Below, piece by piece: positions 61,706 through 64,000 of a stretch of DNA of 64,000 bases. The notes under the pieces are model-generated. The model made no database searches, had not been told where the DNA came from, and was given only the letters and a program-made list of their open reading frames with translations. Made by a program: the position numbers and the translations under genes. The first letter of the stretch is position 1; every line of letters starts with the position of its first letter. Source of the DNA: Accumulibacter sp. (lineage in GTDB: Bacteria; Pseudomonadota; Gammaproteobacteria; Burkholderiales; Rhodocyclaceae). The DNA lies in contig NZ_JAZKUG010000001.1 of NCBI RefSeq assembly GCF_036625195.1, forward strand, positions 372,001-436,000, written 5' to 3'.

Positions 61706-63484
61706 TCAGTGCTGCAGTTGCCCATAGAGCCGGCTGTACAGCCCGTCGCCCTGGATCAGCTCGTCGTGCTGGCCTTCCTCGATGATCTGGCCACCATCGA
61801 ACACGTAGGCCCGGTCGGCTTGTTTCACCGCGCTCAGGCGATGGGCGATGATCAGCGTGGTCCGTCTGTTCAGGAAGCCGCGCAGCGCCTCATGCAGTCT
61901 CGCCTCGGTGTCGGCGTCGAGCGCCGACGTCGCTTCGTCCAGGATGACGACCTGCGGGGCGGACAGCACCATGCGGGCAATCGCCAGGCGCTGGCGCTGG
62001 CCCCCGGACAACCGCACGCCCTGGCGGCCGACGATGGTATCGAGGCCGCTCGGCAAGTCGCGCACGGTATCGGCGAGCTGCGCCACCTGCAGGGCCTGCC
62101 ACAGCTGTTCGTCGGTGAGTTCGCGGCCCAGGCTCAGGTTCGCGCGCACCGTGTCGTTGAAGAGCGCCGGATGCTGCAGCACCGTCGCAACGTGGCTGCG
62201 CACGACCTCCATGCCGATCTCGGTCATCGGCACGCCAGCGAAACTCACCGTGCCGGAGTCAGGCGGATACAGACCGAGCAATACCTGGACCAGGGTCGAC
62301 TTGCCGCCGCCGGAAGCACCCACCAGCGCCACTTTCTCTCCCGGCCGGATGCACAGGCTGACGCCGTTCAGGACGGGGGTATCGCCGTAGCTGAAGTGGA
62401 CGTCCGCCACCTCGACGCCGACCGTATGCTGGCCAGCGAAGGGGTTCTTCCGGTGCGGGTAGTGCGGCTCATCCTTCAGTTCGAGCAGGCGGTTGATGCG
62501 CCCCAAGGCCGCCTTGGCGGCGTAGAAGGCGTACTGGATGCCCAGGATCTCCTGCACCGGAGCCATCATGAACCAGAGGTAGCCGAATACCGCCATCATC
62601 TGGCCGATGCTGAGATCGGAATACACCACCATCAGCATGCTGATGGCGCGGAACACGTCGAAACCGAACAGGAATACCACGAAGGACAGCCGGCCGGCCG
62701 CATCGCTCTTCCAGGAGAAGGCGGCTGCGTCCGTGCGAATGCCGCGTGCGCGTTCGATCACCAGCGCAATGTAGTGGCGCTCGCGGTTGCTGGCGCGGAT
62801 CTGCTGGATCGCATCCAGGGTTTCGGTCAGCGCCTGCTGGAACAGCTCGAAAGCACTGTTTTCGCGCTTCTTCAGATCCTTCACCCGCTTGCCCAGCACC
62901 GTGGTGAAGTAGATGACCGCCGGATTGAGGAGAAGAATGAACAGCGCCAGCTGCCAGTGCATCCACAGGAGGACGATGGCGGTACCGATGATGGACAGCA
63001 GCGCCACCAGGAACTTGGACACGGATGCGCCGATGAACGTGTCCATCGCGTCGAGGTCCTTGACGAAATGGGACGCGACGGCGCCGCTGCCAAGGGTTTC
63101 GTACTCCGACATGGCGATGCGGCTCAAACGCTGCAGCATCTGCTCGCGCATGCGGAAGACCACATCCTTGGCAATCAGGGTGAAGCTACGGCCCTGCCAG
63201 ACGCCGAGGATCAGCGCCGTCAGCCGCAGTGCCAGCGTCAGCGCGAGCACCGCGCTGATGTACAGCACCGGCCCCTGCCAGGCGGCAGGGGAGTGGCCGT
63301 TCAGCCATTCGACGAGGCGACCGGGTTGATGCAGCAGCACCTCGTCCACCAGCAGTGGCATCAGCAGGGGAATCGGCACGCCCGCCACCGCCGCCAGGAT
63401 GGCGACGATGTGCGCGCTGATCAAGTCCGTTCTGTGCTCGCGGACGATAGCGAGGACTGACTGCCAGGTGTATTGATTGGACAT
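61706..63484 (-). CDS. ABC transporter with fused permease and ATPase domains (exporter)
   Basis: A 592-residue half-transporter. The N-terminal ~310 residues contain six helices of the type I ABC exporter fold. The C-terminal ATPase has Walker A VGASGGGKSTLVQVLLGLY (about 388-397), Q loop VLQHPALFNDTVRANL, signature LSGGQRQRLAIARMVLS, Walker B QVVILDEATSALD and switch IIAHRLS. It probably works as a homodimer exporting lipid, peptide or drug. Start ATG 63484 (MSNQYTWQSV). It is divergent from a decayed Crp-type gene. Confidence 0.92.
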   Translation of the reverse strand: MSNQYTWQSVLAIVREHRTDLISAHIVAILAAVAGVPIPLLMPLLVDEVLLHQPGRLVEWLNGHSPAAWQGPVLYISAVLALTLALRLTALILGVWQGRSFTLIAKDVVFRMREQMLQRLSRIAMSEYETLGSGAVASHFVKDLDAMDTFIGASVSKFLVALLSIIGTAIVLLWMHWQLALFILLLNPAVIYFTTVLGKRVKDLKKRENSAFELFQQALTETLDAIQQIRASNRERHYIALVIERARGIRTDAAAFSWKSDAAGRLSFVVFLFGFDVFRAISMLMVVYSDLSIGQMMAVFGYLWFMMAPVQEILGIQYAFYAAKAALGRINRLLELKDEPHYPHRKNPFAGQHTVGVEVADVHFSYGDTPVLNGVSLCIRPGEKVALVGASGGGKSTLVQVLLGLYPPDSGTVSFAGVPMTEIGMEVVRSHVATVLQHPALFNDTVRANLSLGRELTDEQLWQALQVAQLADTVRDLPSGLDTIVGRQGVRLSGGQRQRLAIARMVLSAPQVVILDEATSALDADTEARLHEALRGFLNRRTTLIIAHRLSAVKQADRAYVFDGGQIIEEGQHDELIQGDGLYSRLYGQLQH

Positions 63485-63634
63485 GATGTGTGGGCCGAAA
63501 AGAGGCGAGAGCACGCAGATGAAAGACCTGACCGTTGCAGTGTATCTGCGCCTTTGTGTTGAATGATATCTGGATTGCTTGCCCACAACCGGTCGGATCC
63601 GATGTGCAGCCAACGAGGACGAGGGAGGCGAGAG

Positions 63635-63991
63635 ATGATCACCGCTCTGTCGATGCGCCTGCATCACCTGATCGATGATGTGGAGGCCCACTCGCTGCGG
63701 AGCGGCCGCCAGCGCATCGTTGCCTACCTGTTGCGCCATGCGGAGGAAGGCCACGGCGGGGCAGTCACTGTAGCCCTCCCAACCAACAAGCGGATCATCG
63801 CCTCGTGCCTCAAGATGACGCAGGAGACGCTTTCGCGCCCCCTGCAGTCGCTTGGAAAACAGGCCTGCTGCTGGAAGGCGGGGTGGAGATCAATGGCATT
63901 GGAGCGTGCCGGTAGTTGCGGTACATTGGCGAAACGCCGCGCTTGTGGCTCCGCGACGCGCAGGCGTACCAAGAAGAGTTGCTCCCCCTGA
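63635..63991 (+). pseudogene. Remnant of a Crp/Fnr-type transcriptional regulator
   Basis: The frame (ALSMRLHHLIDDVEAHSLRS, then GRQRIVAYLLRHAEEGHGG, VALPTNKRIIASCLKMTQET) matches the dimerisation helix and winged helix-turn-helix of Crp/Fnr proteins (Dnr-like). The cyclic-nucleotide-binding half is missing. In the recognition helix the frame breaks: reading one frame over after a run of four A's (63856-63859) gives KTGLLLEGGVEINGIG, the expected wing, so one base has been lost. The remaining 35 codons in the listed frame are nonsense. GGGAGGCGAGAG before ATG 63635 may be chance. It is likely a decayed gene or a fragment; it lies at the window edge, divergent from the ABC exporter. Confidence 0.65.
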
Positions 63992-64000
63992 CTGCAGACC

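Overview
The window is about 64 kb of high-GC chromosome from a betaproteobacterium. Rhodocyclales, and within it a Candidatus Accumulibacter-like organism, is the best guess. This rests on gene content and order: tandem phasins (polyhydroxyalkanoate granule proteins), an MSHA-type type IV pilus operon, kdsD-kdsC-lptC-lptA, and mlaFEDACB followed by an ABC exporter, ibaG and murA. The organism assignment is inference. I saw no rRNA, tRNA or CRISPR array.

Region 1 (1-4131) is the visibly foreign part. It is the attI-proximal end of a chromosomal integron. A divergent integron integrase gene (plus strand, 3094-4131) carries two in-frame amber codons. To its left, cassettes read away from it on the minus strand: an Mrr-type restriction endonuclease, a small Excalibur-domain protein and a GNAT acetyltransferase that runs up to the window edge. 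Two attC-like sites are visible. One is split by an IS630-family element with 12-bp inverted ends and a TA target duplication. Cassettes are clearly less GC-rich than the chromosome to the right.

Region 2 (4233-15503) is core chromosome: helicase hrpA, a CinA/MoaB-domain protein, two phasins behind a near-perfect sigma70 promoter, the lipopolysaccharide genes lptA-lptC-kdsC-kdsD (overlapping, minus strand), and a divergent KefB-type antiporter.

Region 3 (15584-32657) is mixed accessory content: two prepilin-like proteins flanking a membrane histidine kinase and a membrane class III adenylate cyclase, a second Kef-type antiporter, an abutting radical SAM / Sir2 pair, two convergent metallophosphoesterase lipoproteins, and a two-gene unit of a SWIM zinc-finger protein with a large DUF6493-like protein.

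Region 4 (32805-46048) is one long minus-strand MSHA-type operon. In order of transcription it holds a sigma54 response regulator, mshM, mshL, mshN, mshE, mshG, mshI-like, mshJ-like, mshK-like and a PilX-like protein. The mshM product has a long Pro/Ala/Thr linker encoded by 9-bp and 18-bp tandem DNA repeats.

Region 5 (46131-53139) is the outer-membrane lipid asymmetry operon mlaFEDACB, then an ABC-2 exporter whose ATPase gene carries a one-base frameshift, then ibaG and murA. Region 6 (53182-64000) has a YhaO/YhaN (SbcD/SbcC-like) nuclease pair, a nucleoside-recognition (SpmA-like) membrane protein, an AmpG/FptX-type MFS permease, a lipoprotein alpha/beta hydrolase, an ABC exporter and a decayed Crp/Fnr-type regulator.
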